A stretch of DNA of 64,000 bases. It comes from Cytophagales bacterium (lineage in GTDB: Bacteria > Bacteroidota > Bacteroidia > Cytophagales > Cyclobacteriaceae). The stretch's first letter is position 1. Every line of letters begins with the position of its first letter. A program made the translations under genes and the position numbers. Below the pieces are notes generated by a model, which searched no databases, was not told where the DNA came from, and saw only the letters and a list, made by a program, of their open reading frames with translations. Location of the stretch: contig JAKSDQ010000058.1 of the NCBI GenBank assembly GCA_022360015.1, forward strand, positions 1 through 64,000. Direction: 5' to 3'. Below, piece by piece: positions 15,627 to 25,252 of the stretch.

Positions 15627-17114
15627 TTAAAGGCCTAGAGCATAATAATGTACTTCCGGGCTGTCAGGGTATATTCCTTCTACAAGGACCCCGCCTTCCC
15701 TGTTTTTCAGTATCGCTGTCAGATCCTCTACGGAATTAATTTTTTTATCGTCAATTTTGGTAATTATAAAACCTTCTCTCATCTCCGTTTGTGCCTTGAG
15801 CTTACCGGAATGCAGCCTGGTAACCTCAAGGCCGCTCTTGATTTTAAGCTTGTTTTTCTCTTCCATCGTGAGGGGCCCAAACTCAGCCCCAAGCATTTCG
15901 ACCACTTCATTCCGCACTTTTTTAACCTCCTCTACGCCACCCGACACATTCCGGAGCCTGGCTGTTATTGATTGACTGCTACCATCCCTGAATATCCTTA
16001 CTTTCACTTCATCGCCAGGTTTGTGCGTACCGATTTTTGCCTGCAGGTCGGCAGCATTCTTAATTTTTTGATCGTCGATCGCCAAAATGATGTCCCCCGA
16101 CCTGATCCCGGCCCTGCTGGCTGCACCATTTAAAGTCAGACTATCTACAAGTACCCCTTCAGCCGTATCTAATTTGAGATCCTCGATCAGTTGGCCGTCA
16201 AGATTTCTGACAAATACCCCCAGGTACGCTCTCTGCACAACACCATACTTTTTGATATCATGCACCACTTTTTCCACGATATTGGAAGGGATTGCAAAAG
16301 CGTAGCCTGCATATACCCCCGTGGGTGATGCAATCGCCGTATTGATCCCAATTAACGCGCCATCGGTATTCACCAGGGCACCACCACTGTTGCCACGGTT
16401 GACCGCCGCGTCGGTTTGAATGAAAGACTCGATAGCGGCATTATCCTGCAAGATATTGATGTTTCTGGCCTTGGCACTGATGATCCCCGCCGTTACGGTC
16501 GATGATAAATTATAAAAGGGGTTGCCTACCGCCAAAACCCACTCTCCTACCTGTGCCTCATCCGAATTTGCAAACGGCAGGGCCGGAAGGTTATCTTCCT
16601 CGATTTGCAATAATGCCAAATCGGTTGACGGATCCCTCCCGACAACCCTGGCTTCATAAGACCGCTGGTTATGTAAAACCACTTCAATCTCCTGTGCCTG
16701 GTCAATTACATGGTTGTTGGTCACTATATACCCGTCTTTATCAATAATTACCCCCGAACCTGCCGCCCGGGCAAAGTTTTCCCGCTCACCATCTTCCGGA
16801 ATCTGAAAAAAGCGCTTCCAGAATTCATCATCAAAAAAATCCTTAAACGGGCCCGGGTCCGGATAATTAAAACCACGTCCTCTGATGGCTACTTTTGACT
16901 TGACATGTACCACACAAGGAGATGCTACACTCGCCGCGTACACAAAATCCTTGTCACGTTTCTCCAACCCGCCTGCCTGTGACCTGAAAAAATATTCCGG
17001 CGACTCCGGTAAGCCGGTTAAATCCTTATAGCTGTCCTTACCAAACATCATAACGCTCGCTACTACAATTATCAGGGTTATGGCTGAAATTAACAGAAAA
17101 AATCTTTTTTGCAT
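15627..17114 (-). CDS. DegP/HtrA-type (Do family) periplasmic serine protease
   Basis: The 495-aa protease-chaperone degrades misfolded envelope proteins. It has an N-terminal signal anchor (residues 5-22) and a trypsin-like domain with catalytic His135 (TNNHV), Asp165 (STDLAL) and Ser243 (GNSGGAL). PDZ1 spans about 290-375, and a divergent PDZ2 about 400-490 contains EGFIITKIDDKKINSVEDL. All triad residues are present, so it should be active. It begins an apparent degP-PRTase operon and is read divergently from the small membrane gene at 17373. A TTGAC-N4-GTCA palindrome lies about 200 nt upstream. Confidence 0.93.
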   Translation of the reverse strand: MQKRFFLLISAITLIIVVASVMMFGKDSYKDLTGLPESPEYFFRSQAGGLEKRDKDFVYAASVASPCVVHVKSKVAIRGRGFNYPDPGPFKDFFDDEFWKRFFQIPEDGERENFARAAGSGVIIDKDGYIVTNNHVIDQAQEIEVVLHNQRSYEARVVGRDPSTDLALLQIEEDNLPALPFANSDEAQVGEWVLAVGNPFYNLSSTVTAGIISAKARNINILQDNAAIESFIQTDAAVNRGNSGGALVNTDGALIGINTAIASPTGVYAGYAFAIPSNIVEKVVHDIKKYGVVQRAYLGVFVRNLDGQLIEDLKLDTAEGVLVDSLTLNGAASRAGIRSGDIILAIDDQKIKNAADLQAKIGTHKPGDEVKVRIFRDGSSQSITARLRNVSGGVEEVKKVRNEVVEMLGAEFGPLTMEEKNKLKIKSGLEVTRLHSGKLKAQTEMREGFIITKIDDKKINSVEDLTAILKNREGGVLVEGIYPDSPEVHYYALGL

Positions 17115-17314
17115 CAGATCAAGTTTTAAATCCGGTAAAACGAAAGGTTTGCGTTAAAACATTTACGTAATTCAGTTTACCTAAACACTTCTTTGACAGG
17201 CAACGCATATACTAAAATAAATGCTAAGGCCCACGAACTTTATGACCGCAATCAACGGTGCATATGATCTTTCTCATCCATACCCTATGCTTCCCGGGGG
17301 TGGTTCTGAAAAGA

Positions 17315-17327
17315 TTGACCCAGGTCA
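17315..17327. promoter_or_regulatory. FNR/CRP-like half-matched palindrome between degP and a small membrane gene
   Basis: TTGACCCAGGTCA is TTGAC-N4-GTCA, close to the FNR/CRP-family format seen exactly upstream of acsA. It could serve the divergent pair degP and the gene at 17373. Confidence 0.35.
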
Positions 17328-17372
17328 TTTTCAGGCCAGTGGATTTTTGCTTTATTTTACAAAAAAAACTAT

Positions 17373-17645
17373 ATGAACAAAAACATTTTTTCAGGCTCCC
17401 TGATTATAGGTACTCTCATCACCCTTTCAATTTTTAGTGTAAGTTGGTCGGCTTTTCCGGACAATATTTTTATCTGGATTTCTTTTGTTCCTTTCTATTT
17501 AATAGTGCTGGGAGTGGTGGGGCTGGGCCTGGAGTATAAATTGCATCAAAGGCGTGGGTTCTTTTTTTTGGTTTATTTGCCGGTGTTGTTGGCGATATTG
17601 TATTATATGTTTGTTTATATTCATGCGTATGTGTGGGGGGGATAG
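17373..17645 (+). CDS. Small membrane protein, unknown
   Basis: The 90-aa protein has three predicted transmembrane helices (about residues 7-26, 30-52 and 63-86), separated by a short loop with YKLHQRRG. It is not recognised. The ATG at 17373 follows an A-rich stretch. It is a single gene between divergent degP and a gene-free region. Its position in the stress island is the only functional hint. Base composition near the 3' end is unusually G-rich on this strand. Confidence 0.5.
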   Translation: MNKNIFSGSLIIGTLITLSIFSVSWSAFPDNIFIWISFVPFYLIVLGVVGLGLEYKLHQRRGFFFLVYLPVLLAILYYMFVYIHAYVWGG

Positions 17646-17720
17646 TTGTTTGTAGGGGATGCGATTGTGGGAGCAGTGTGGTAGGAGTCGAATGATGGGG
17701 TGATAACCCCCTTGCCACCG

Positions 17721-17891
17721 CCACTTTGTTGAATCGCCTTCATGTTTTTCAATATTGCTCTCCGCCCCTGCTATTGCCCGGGCAACGCGACTAAACAATG
17801 CTTCGGGGGTTTCAATGAGTTGGTGTTGTCGATCACGGCACAGGTAGCGGCTTTGAAACACTTTCCTCGCGTTGATATCCGAATCCGGCAT
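17721..17891 (-). pseudogene. nrdJ: N-terminal remnant of adenosylcobalamin-dependent ribonucleotide reductase
   Basis: About 57 codons from ATG 17891 read MPDSDINARKVFQSRYL, then LIETPEALFSRVARAIAGAE. This matches the beginning of class II ribonucleotide reductases (N-A-x-x-V-x-x-x-R-Y-L then ETPEEMFRRVA-AIA). After residue EGDSTKW the similarity ends, and the frame continues through unrelated sequence. The catalytic barrel is absent, so it is a truncated relic, not a functional gene. Confidence 0.55.
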
Positions 17892-17904
17892 GATGTTAAA
17901 CGTT

Positions 17905-17934
17905 GCAAAAGGCGAGTTACACCTCGCCTTTTGC
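17905..17934. terminator. Perfect 12-bp hairpin
   Basis: GCAAAAGGCGAG-TTACAC-CTCGCCTTTTGC. The T-rich right arm on either strand could act as a bidirectional terminator. It lies just upstream of the nrdJ relic. Confidence 0.5.
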
Positions 17935-18147
17935 ATGGCAAGCTTCTAATACCCGTGGATAAGTAGAGCTGTCCATTGTCCCTGTACTGGTTTGGTTGAT
18001 ACACCAAAAAGTACTTATTAAAGTTACGTAACCTTTTTAACATTAAAAAAAGATCTCTGCTATATTTTTAACTGATAATTGTCAGGTTGAACTAATTTTA
18101 CGACCAGTAAAAGGCCAGACAACCCGGATCATCGACAAATGCAGAAA

Positions 18148-18179
18148 TGTGGATAACTTTGTGCATAAGTTGTGCATAA
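18148..18179 (+). promoter_or_regulatory. Three phased DnaA-box-like nonamers
   Basis: TGTGGATAA (18148-18156), TGTGCATAA (18160-18168) and TGTGCATAA (18171-18179) are in the same orientation and start 12 and 11 bp apart. The first is the exact complement of the DnaA box TTATCCACA. They are followed by an AT-rich run. Confidence 0.5.
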
Positions 18180-18566
18180 CTTTTTAGTTAAAAATTTGGT
18201 TTCCAGCAATTTAAGTATGATCTTTAACCTACTGAGTGAGAGATAAAAGACAGGTCTGAAAAGCCAGGCCGATCTAACATCAAACCAGGAAATTTTTGAG
18301 TACTTAGGTATTGGAAAAGGGAATGGTGCGAAATAGAGAGGTCAGAGGTGGAAGTTATTTTTCTTCGGAAACAATAATGGAAACTGAAGTCACAATAACT
18401 GTAACTTAGCCCTTATTAAGCTTTACGGAGTTTAATGAAGTGAAGCGGGGATTCATTATGAAAATAGTGGATGCCCGCTTGCTGTTTTAACCCCCTTTGT
18501 TCCACATGCCCCATCCCAAAACCACACCCCACGCTTAGCACCGGCCCCATGGATTTTATATGATAG

Positions 18567-18588
18567 AAGTCATACCGTTTTATGACTT
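18567..18588. promoter_or_regulatory. Palindromic operator candidate before the Mla operon
   Basis: AAGTCATA-N6-TATGACTT is a perfect inverted repeat with 8-bp arms, 102 nt upstream of the permease start. It shares the pattern TCAT-N8-ATGACTT with a site before ftsH (21384-21402). Confidence 0.5.
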
Positions 18589-18690
18589 AAAACACTATTT
18601 AAATCCGGCGACTTTGATAATTTTATCTGAAGAGTTTATTTTTCAAGACCCGATAACCGCCACTTTGTGGCATTAGTATGGTGAAAAAAT

Positions 18691-19473
18691 ATGTCGACTA
18701 TCATTCGCTTACCCCAATCAGTAATTCGGTATTTGACCGAAACCGGTGAAATCTCCCGGTTTGCAGCCCGGTTCTTCAAAGAGGTTTTCAAGCCTCCGTA
18801 TGAGTTCAGGGAACTTCTCCGGCAGTCCTATGAAATAGGTTGGAATTCGCTGCCATTGGTGGGACTTACCGGTTTCATCATGGGGCTGGTGCTAACACTC
18901 CAGACCCGGCCTACATTGGTTGAATTCGGGGCCGAGTCCTGGATGCCATCGATGGTGGGGATAGCTATTATCCGGGAGATTGGCCCTGTAATCACCGCCC
19001 TGATCTGTGCGGGCCGTGTAGGTTCGAGCATTGGCGCGGAGTTGGGGTCGATGAAGGTGACTGAACAGATCGATGCCATGGAAGTGTCCGGAACCAACCC
19101 CTTTAAGTATTTGGTGATTACCAGGGTAGTCGCGGCCACCTTAATGCTGCCTTTGCTGGTCATCATGGCCGATGCTGTGGCATTGTTTGGATCATACCTC
19201 GTCGAAAACCTGAAAGGCGCGGTCAGCTTTGAGCTGTATTTTAGCCAGGTCTTTGAATTTCTGAATTTTGGAGATGTGATTCCTTCCATCACCAAATCAT
19301 TTTTTTTCGGATTTGCCATTGGCCTGATTGGCTGTTATAAAGGCTACTTTTCTAAAAAAGGAACCGAGGGCGTAGGCAAAGCTGCCAATACGGCCGTGGT
19401 GGTCACTTCTGTGCTGGTATTTATTCTTGATTTTATCGCCGTACTGGTGGCAGACATATTCTACGAGTTGTGA
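18691..19473 (+). CDS. MlaE-family ABC transporter permease
   Basis: The 260-aa integral membrane permease belongs to an MCE-type phospholipid transporter in the inner membrane. It has about five or six membrane segments, the conserved VGLTGFIMGLVLTLQ stretch, IREIGPVITALICAGR, and GSMKVTEQIDAMEV, the coupling region that contacts the ATPase. It is followed by the ATPase with a GTGA stop/start overlap and then by the MCE protein, a complete minimal Mla set in order permease-ATPase-MlaD. A palindromic operator lies about 100 nt upstream. Confidence 0.9.
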   Translation: MSTIIRLPQSVIRYLTETGEISRFAARFFKEVFKPPYEFRELLRQSYEIGWNSLPLVGLTGFIMGLVLTLQTRPTLVEFGAESWMPSMVGIAIIREIGPVITALICAGRVGSSIGAELGSMKVTEQIDAMEVSGTNPFKYLVITRVVAATLMLPLLVIMADAVALFGSYLVENLKGAVSFELYFSQVFEFLNFGDVIPSITKSFFFGFAIGLIGCYKGYFSKKGTEGVGKAANTAVVVTSVLVFILDFIAVLVADIFYEL

Positions 19474-20264
19474 GTAACATGGGGCAGACACTATACCAAC
19501 ATATTGATGAAGCCAATGAAGCCCTGGATCGTAGTAAAGCGGTCATTGAAGTAGAAAACCTCAGCAAATCGTTTGGGGACAACCATGTACTGCAAAACTT
19601 TAACCTGATATTGAAAGAGGGTGAAAATCTCGTAGTGCTTGGAAAATCAGGGTCCGGTAAATCCGTATTAATAAAATGTATTGTTGGATTAATAGGAATT
19701 GACAGCGGTAAAATCAATGTGCTGGGCAAAAACATCCCTGGCCTGGAACAGGAGGAACTGGACAGGTTACGGGCAGAAATCGGTTTTTTATTTCAGGGAA
19801 GTGCCTTGTATGACTCTATGACCGTAAGGGAAAATCTGGAGTTTCCTCTGAGGAGGCATGTTGCAAAGTTTGGGGAAAATGTCGACAGCCTGCAACTGGT
19901 CAGGGAAGCTTTGCATAGTGTGGGGCTCGAAGAAACCATGGACTTAATGCCTGCCGAACTTTCCGGAGGTATGAAAAAACGCGTAGCCCTGGCCAGGGCA
20001 CTGATTCTGAAACCCAAAATCATATTTTACGACGAACCCACCAGCGGCCTCGACCCCATCACTGCCAAAGAAATTTGTTATTTGATGCTCGAATTGCAAC
20101 AAAAATTCCATACCTCTTCATTGATCATTACCCATGATATGGAATGTGCCAGAATCACGTCTAACCGCGTGGTAATTCTCATTGATGGGCAAAACTATGC
20201 CCAGGGGGATTACCGGGAACTGGAAAACTCAAAGGATCCTAATATTAAAGCATTTTTCAAGTAA
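19470..20264 (+). CDS. MlaF-family ABC transporter ATPase
   Basis: The 264-aa ATPase powers the MCE lipid transporter. Walker A is GKSGSGKSVL, the signature is LSGGMKKRVALARAL, and Walker B is KIIFYDEPTSGLDP, followed by the switch ITHDM. The MlaF-like GMKKR signature and the neighbours support lipid transport over other ABC roles. The start is GTG 19470, overlapping the permease stop, or ATG 19479, nine bases on; the overlap favours coupled translation. It is followed 5 nt later by the MCE gene. Confidence 0.9.
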   Translation: MSNMGQTLYQHIDEANEALDRSKAVIEVENLSKSFGDNHVLQNFNLILKEGENLVVLGKSGSGKSVLIKCIVGLIGIDSGKINVLGKNIPGLEQEELDRLRAEIGFLFQGSALYDSMTVRENLEFPLRRHVAKFGENVDSLQLVREALHSVGLEETMDLMPAELSGGMKKRVALARALILKPKIIFYDEPTSGLDPITAKEICYLMLELQQKFHTSSLIITHDMECARITSNRVVILIDGQNYAQGDYRELENSKDPNIKAFFK

Positions 20265-20269
20265 TAGCT

Positions 20270-21247
20270 ATGAAGAACACGACACTAAAAAATATCAAAC
20301 TGGGGGCATTTGTTACAGTGGGAATTGCTTTATTTATTGTGGCCATCTATTTAATTGGCAATGAAAAAAATATGTTCGGGGATACCTTTGAGCTTAACGC
20401 ACTTTTTGGTAATGTCAATGGGCTTCAGTCAGGCAATAACGTGAGGTTCTCCGGCATTAATGTAGGAACTGTAGAGGAGGTTATCATTACCAATGACTCT
20501 ACTATCGAGGTAAGGATGATCATAGAAAGCGATGTACGGAAATACATCAAGAAAGATGCCATCGCCAGCATTGGTTCTGATGGGTTGATGGGAAATATGC
20601 TGGTGAATATTAGCCCCGGCAACGGTAATCGACCACCGGTAGAAAACAACGACTATATTTTGTCTTACAGCCGGATAAAAACAGACGATATCCTGAATAC
20701 CCTGAGCATGACCAACGAAAATGCAGCCCTGTTGGTTTCCGACCTGCTCAAAATAACGCAAAACATTAACGAGGGAAAAGGTACTTTCGGTGCTTTACTG
20801 GTCGATACCGTTCTGACAGCGGCACTCAGACAGACGATCTTACAACTGAACAACGCTGCCTATAATACTGAACAAATATCTGATAATCTCATCAAAACCA
20901 CCGAAAAATTAAACGAAGACGAAGGATTGCTGGGTGCATTGATCGGAGATCGGGGCCTGACAAAAAAGCTGGACACAATCATGGAAAATTTGACAAACAC
21001 CAGTGATTATCTCACCGCAACATCCTCAAAGCTGGAAACTTTTATCGATCACCTGGAAGATGGCGAAGGGGTCGTTTCAATGGTTGTACATGACACAGTT
21101 TTTGTCAATGATCTAAAGCAAACTGTCGCCAACATCAATGAAGGCTCCGCCCGGTTCAATGAAAACATGGAAGCCTTAAAACACAATTTTCTTTTCAGAA
21201 GATACTTCAAAAGGCAAGCGAAAAAGCAAAATAAAAAATTTAAGTGA
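20270..21247 (+). CDS. MlaD-family (MCE domain) lipid-binding protein
   Basis: The 325-aa protein has one N-terminal membrane anchor (residues 10-28) and a periplasmic MCE domain at about 35-115 (ALFGNVNGLQSGNNVRFSGI, then ISPGNG). Long helical segments with repeated EGxGxLGALxxD/HD elements follow (GKGTFGALLVDTV, DEGLLGALIGDRG, GEGVVSMVVHDTV). Such proteins form rings or tubes through which lipid passes. It is third in the permease-ATPase-MCE operon. No outer-membrane lipoprotein or MlaC homologue is present here. Confidence 0.87.
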   Translation: MKNTTLKNIKLGAFVTVGIALFIVAIYLIGNEKNMFGDTFELNALFGNVNGLQSGNNVRFSGINVGTVEEVIITNDSTIEVRMIIESDVRKYIKKDAIASIGSDGLMGNMLVNISPGNGNRPPVENNDYILSYSRIKTDDILNTLSMTNENAALLVSDLLKITQNINEGKGTFGALLVDTVLTAALRQTILQLNNAAYNTEQISDNLIKTTEKLNEDEGLLGALIGDRGLTKKLDTIMENLTNTSDYLTATSSKLETFIDHLEDGEGVVSMVVHDTVFVNDLKQTVANINEGSARFNENMEALKHNFLFRRYFKRQAKKQNKKFK

Positions 21248-21383
21248 AAGCCTTGTACAACTCACAACCCGCGCGGTGGTCTCGCTTTTACCGGCATCAA
21301 TGCAGAAAAACACAAGCAGGACCTGGCGGTTGTACCACTTAGTTTATGACATAAAGTAAGCCGGCCTTTTTACATGACAATAA

Positions 21384-21402
21384 TCATGCTATAGCATGAC
21401 TT
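21384..21402. promoter_or_regulatory. Palindromic operator candidate before ftsH
   Basis: TCATGCTATAGCATGA is a perfect 16-bp palindrome followed by CTT. It shares TCAT-N8-ATGACTT with the Mla operon site. It lies 68 nt before the ftsH start. Confidence 0.5.
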
Positions 21403-21470
21403 TAGATACCCGATAATCAAACGGGTTATGCTAGTTTTATGAATCCGTATTAAAGAAGGCCAAGACAAAA

Positions 21471-23390
21471 ATGAATCCCTCTGAAAACTCAAAGCCCGGA
21501 AGAAAAAACAGCTTTAACCGGTTCAATTGGTTATACTTTGCTTTGATAGCCCTGCTGCTGTTCACCCTTTTATCCGGTTCGTACAACCCGGTGAAGGAGA
21601 TTAGTTGGTTGGAGTTTGAGCGAAACATACTAAGCCGGCATGACGTGGCCAGGATAGAAGTGGTCAATAAGGAAAAGGCCAATATTTATATCAAGGAAGA
21701 CAGGCTGGACGATCCAAAATATGAAGCCGTTTCTAAAAACATATTCGGCCCCAACCCAGGCCCCCATTACGCGTTGACCATCGGATCAGTTGAAACTTTT
21801 GAAACGAAACTGCAGGAAGCCACCAAGGATTTTTCACCTGATCAGCAAATAGCCGTTAGCTATATTTCCAGCTTCGACTGGTCTACAGTACTGGCATGGT
21901 TGCTCCCCGTGGGGTTGATTATCCTGTTTTGGTTTTTTATGATGAGAAGCATCGGTCGGGGGGGCGGCGGCAGTTCAATATTTAACTTTGGCAAATCCAC
22001 GGCGCAGCTTTTGGATAAAGACCGGAAAAGTAAAATCACATTTGCGGATGTGGCCGGCCTGGAAGAAGCCAAAGTAGAAATAATGGAAATTGTTGATTTT
22101 CTGAAAAACCCCGGAAACTATACCAAACTGGGCGCGAAAATACCCAAAGGCGTGATGTTGGTGGGCCCTCCGGGTACCGGTAAAACCCTCATGGCAAAGG
22201 CTGTGGCAGGCGAAGCCAAAGTACCTTTCTTTTCATTGTCGGGCTCTGAGTTTGTGGAAATGTTTGTAGGAGTAGGTGCATCGAGGGTCAGGGACCTTTT
22301 CAAACGGGCCAAAGAAAAGGCACCAAGCATCATCTTTATCGATGAGATCGATGCCATTGGTCGCTCCCGGGGTAAATTACAGGCCTTTCAAACAAATGAT
22401 GAGCGGGAAAATACGCTCAACCAATTGCTCACCGAATTAGATGGTTTTGGTACCAATACAGGTGTGATTGTACTGGCCGCCACCAACAGGGCGGATATCC
22501 TGGATGCGGCTTTGCTGCGCCCCGGAAGGTTCGACCGGCATATTTACCTGGAGCTTCCTAATCAGCAGGAACGCCAGGAGATTTTTAAAGTGCATCTTAA
22601 GCCACTGAAACTCGCCGAAAATATCGATTTGAAACAGCTTTCGGCACAAACCCCCGGGTTTTCAGGAGCAGATATTGCCAATATCTGTAATGAAGCGGCA
22701 CTGATCGCCGCCCGAAAAAGCAAAGATCTGGTAGACTGGGACGATTTCAATGAAGCCATAGACCGTATCGTTGGCGGACTGGAGAAAAAAAGCAAGATAA
22801 TTTCACCCAGGGAGAAAAAAATCATCGCCTATCATGAGGCTGGACATGCAGTAGTCAGTTGGTTTTTAAAAAACACCAACACGCTCATCAAAGTAACCAT
22901 TATTCCCCGGGGGAAGTCCCTGGGTGCCGCCTGGTATCTGCCCGAGGAGCATCAGATCATCACAAAATCCCAATTTAAAGACGAAATTTGTGCCGCACTT
23001 GGAGGAAGGGCTGCGGAGGATCTGATTTTTAATGAGATATCTTCGGGGGCGCTGGACGATCTGGAAAAGGTCACCAAACAAGCCTATAACATGGTCGCCT
23101 ACTACGGGCTGGACGATAAAATCGGACACATCAGCTTCTACGATTCGACAGGGCAAAACGAAAGGTTATTAGAAAAACCCTACAGCGAGGCTACTGCGAA
23201 GCTCATTGATGAAGAGGTCCGGAAACTGGTTCAGGAGGCGTATGACCGGACAAAGCAGCTTTTGGCAACCAACCGGGACAAGCTGGAATCTCTGGCAGCG
23301 TTGTTACTGGAAAAAGAGGTGGTCTTTGAGAAAGATCTGGAAAAAATTATGGGTAAAAGGGCCATTGAAACATTGGCTGAGACAGAATAA
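21471..23390 (+). CDS. ftsH: ATP-dependent zinc metalloprotease FtsH
   Basis: The 639-aa membrane-bound AAA+ protease has two N-terminal membrane segments (about 19-36 and 142-158) around a periplasmic loop. The AAA domain has Walker A GPPGTGKT (232-239), Walker B IIFIDEID (287-294) and the second region of homology with RPGRFDR. The peptidase domain has HEAGH (455-459), and Asp530 is the expected third zinc ligand. It extracts and degrades membrane and short-lived proteins. The periplasmic loop and the Lys/Asp-rich N-terminus are divergent, and its place in a stress island suggests an accessory FtsH rather than the housekeeping copy; that is inference. Confidence 0.94.
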   Translation: MNPSENSKPGRKNSFNRFNWLYFALIALLLFTLLSGSYNPVKEISWLEFERNILSRHDVARIEVVNKEKANIYIKEDRLDDPKYEAVSKNIFGPNPGPHYALTIGSVETFETKLQEATKDFSPDQQIAVSYISSFDWSTVLAWLLPVGLIILFWFFMMRSIGRGGGGSSIFNFGKSTAQLLDKDRKSKITFADVAGLEEAKVEIMEIVDFLKNPGNYTKLGAKIPKGVMLVGPPGTGKTLMAKAVAGEAKVPFFSLSGSEFVEMFVGVGASRVRDLFKRAKEKAPSIIFIDEIDAIGRSRGKLQAFQTNDERENTLNQLLTELDGFGTNTGVIVLAATNRADILDAALLRPGRFDRHIYLELPNQQERQEIFKVHLKPLKLAENIDLKQLSAQTPGFSGADIANICNEAALIAARKSKDLVDWDDFNEAIDRIVGGLEKKSKIISPREKKIIAYHEAGHAVVSWFLKNTNTLIKVTIIPRGKSLGAAWYLPEEHQIITKSQFKDEICAALGGRAAEDLIFNEISSGALDDLEKVTKQAYNMVAYYGLDDKIGHISFYDSTGQNERLLEKPYSEATAKLIDEEVRKLVQEAYDRTKQLLATNRDKLESLAALLLEKEVVFEKDLEKIMGKRAIETLAETE

Positions 23391-23570
23391 ATGATAAGGT
23401 CATTGTGCTTTTAATGAAGCGTTTCCGACATGATGACAATCATGGTGACAAGTGATTTCTATCATTTGACAATCCTTCGGTTTTTAACTAATTCAATGAT
23501 AAAATTAGCGGAACTTTGGCATTGTCAATTTGTTTTATAGTAAAGTTAAAATATTTAAAATCTTTTAGTT

Positions 23571-23879
23571 ATGAGTATCAAAAAGCAGTTTTTAAAAAGC
23601 AAACCGGTTTGTAAAGTAACATTGAGCGTTCCAAAATCCATTAGCAACGGCGCTAAAAAAATCCAGGTGGTCGGTGAATTCAACGACTGGAACACCAAAG
23701 CTACGCCTATGGAACAGTTGAAAAACGGCATCTTTAAAGCCACCCTGGCTCTGGAGACTGGCAAAAAATATCAGTTTAAGTATCTGATTGACGGAGAAAT
23801 ATGGGAGAATGACGATTATGCAGACGATTATATTCGCAACGAATTCGATACGATGAACTCTATTGTGAATCTTACGTAA
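23571..23879 (+). CDS. Small glycogen-binding (isoamylase early-set/CBM48-like) protein
   Basis: The 102-aa protein is a single early-set (E-set) domain. The KKIQVVGEFNDWN strand, the TPMEQLKNGIFKATLALE turn and YQFKYLIDGE are the signature of CBM48/AMPK-beta-type glycogen-binding modules. No catalytic domain is attached. It is cytosolic and probably targets glycogen or regulates a glycogen enzyme. The motif TGACAATCATGGTGACA lies about 125 nt upstream. Confidence 0.85.
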   Translation: MSIKKQFLKSKPVCKVTLSVPKSISNGAKKIQVVGEFNDWNTKATPMEQLKNGIFKATLALETGKKYQFKYLIDGEIWENDDYADDYIRNEFDTMNSIVNLT

Positions 23880-24105
23880 GCTTCAGGGAGATAAAATACC
23901 CAACAACCTATCAACCGTTATCCGGTTTATCAGCCAAGTACAATATTTAAAAATCTTAGTTTGCTTTTAGCAAAAAAAGGAATGGGGGTAGTCTTTTTAT
24001 GAATTACCCGGGATCACAGTCATGGAGAAAATACAACCGACTTTCGATATCGTCTTTCATTGCGTCGAAACAATCGTAAAAAGCATCGCCAAAACCTAAG
24101 TTCCT

Positions 24106-25134
24106 ATGAAGGCTATGGTAATCAATAAGATTGTCGATTTAAATAGTAATCCGAATCCCCTGGACCTGATCGAATTGCCTAAACCTACTGTTCAAGGTGA
24201 CGAAGTGTTATTAAAAGTGAGTGTATGTGGCATTTGCCATACCGAACTGGATGAAATCGAAGGGAGGACGCCACCTTCCCGCTTTCCTATGATTCCCGGT
24301 CATCAGGTCATAGGCCGAGTGGTTGAAACAGGCAGGGAGGTAAAAGATGTTCGGTTGAATGACAGAATGGGGGTGGCATGGATTTACAGTGCGTGCGGTC
24401 ATTGTGATCATTGTCTGAATGGAGCGGAAAACCTATGCAACGATTTTGTGGCTACCGGCAGGGATCGGCATGGCGGGTATGCGGAATTCATGAAAGTACC
24501 GGCGTCATTCGCCTATCCGATACCCCCCAACCTCGAGGATGCCGAGGCTGCCCCTTTGTTATGTGCAGGTTCGATTGGCTACAGATCGTTGAATATGACC
24601 CGCTTAAAAGACGGACAGCGGCTTGGGCTTACCGGGTTTGGCGCTTCAGCCCACCTGGTATTAAAGATGATTAAGTACAAATTTCCCAACACACCGGTTT
24701 ATGTATTTGCCAGGAAAGCATCCGAAAGGGATTTTGCCCTATCATTGGGTGCGGTCTGGAGCGGTGACACATCGGCCCTCCCCCCCGAACCTTTAGATGC
24801 TGTGATAGATACCACGCCGGCGTGGAAACCGGTGATAGAGGCGCTAAAGTGTTTAAAACCTGGCGGCCGGCTGGTGATCAACGCCATCAGGAAAGAAAAC
24901 ACGGATAAAGACTATTTACAGAATCTGGATTACCCAAGGCATCTGTGGCTTGAAAAAGAGATTAGATCAGTAGCCAATGTAACACGTTCGGATGTCAGTG
25001 AATTTTTAGCACTGGCCTCAGCCATGGGGATAAAACCAAGCTACCGGGAATACACGCCGGAAGAGGTAAACAAGGCTTTGGTGGAACTGAAATTCAACCA
25101 CGTTGCCGGTGCGAAGGTTTTAAGAATTTCCTGA
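24106..25134 (+). CDS. Zinc-dependent alcohol dehydrogenase
   Basis: The 342-aa medium-chain dehydrogenase oxidises alcohols or reduces aldehydes with NAD(H). Catalytic-zinc residues lie in VCGICHTELDE (Cys44) and PGHQVIG. Structural-zinc cysteines lie in SACGHCDHCLNGAENLC. The Rossmann part contains LTGFGASAHL, where the usual GxGxxG reads GFGASA. This variant and the late CRSD-less acidic segment resemble the AdhA-type enzymes found in low-oxygen gene sets. It stands alone after a 226-nt gap and ends convergently with the protease candidate at 25253. Confidence 0.9.
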   Translation: MKAMVINKIVDLNSNPNPLDLIELPKPTVQGDEVLLKVSVCGICHTELDEIEGRTPPSRFPMIPGHQVIGRVVETGREVKDVRLNDRMGVAWIYSACGHCDHCLNGAENLCNDFVATGRDRHGGYAEFMKVPASFAYPIPPNLEDAEAAPLLCAGSIGYRSLNMTRLKDGQRLGLTGFGASAHLVLKMIKYKFPNTPVYVFARKASERDFALSLGAVWSGDTSALPPEPLDAVIDTTPAWKPVIEALKCLKPGGRLVINAIRKENTDKDYLQNLDYPRHLWLEKEIRSVANVTRSDVSEFLALASAMGIKPSYREYTPEEVNKALVELKFNHVAGAKVLRIS

Positions 25135-25252
25135 AATGATCATAACACAAGGTAAGTCAAAAACATGGCTGGCATGAAGCCCGGGCAGAAAGATACCACT
25201 GGCGACTATGTGGTGGAAAAAGATGGAAAGCGCGCTGAAGCAAAAGGAGAAA

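Larger units (their letters stand above)
17646..18690. other. 1-kb gene-free stretch with an nrdJ relic, DnaA-like boxes and an operator
   Basis: No intact gene is seen. The stretch holds a short remnant of a class II ribonucleotide reductase (17721-17891), a perfect 12-bp hairpin (17905-17934), three DnaA-box-like nonamers (18148-18179) and a palindromic operator before the Mla operon (18567-18588). From about 18200 to 18540 nothing further is recognised. Confidence 0.6.

Noticed and set aside
17742-17966. Plus-strand frame opposite the nrdJ remnant
   Set aside because: The opposite strand has recognisable ribonucleotide reductase sequence; this frame is its shadow.
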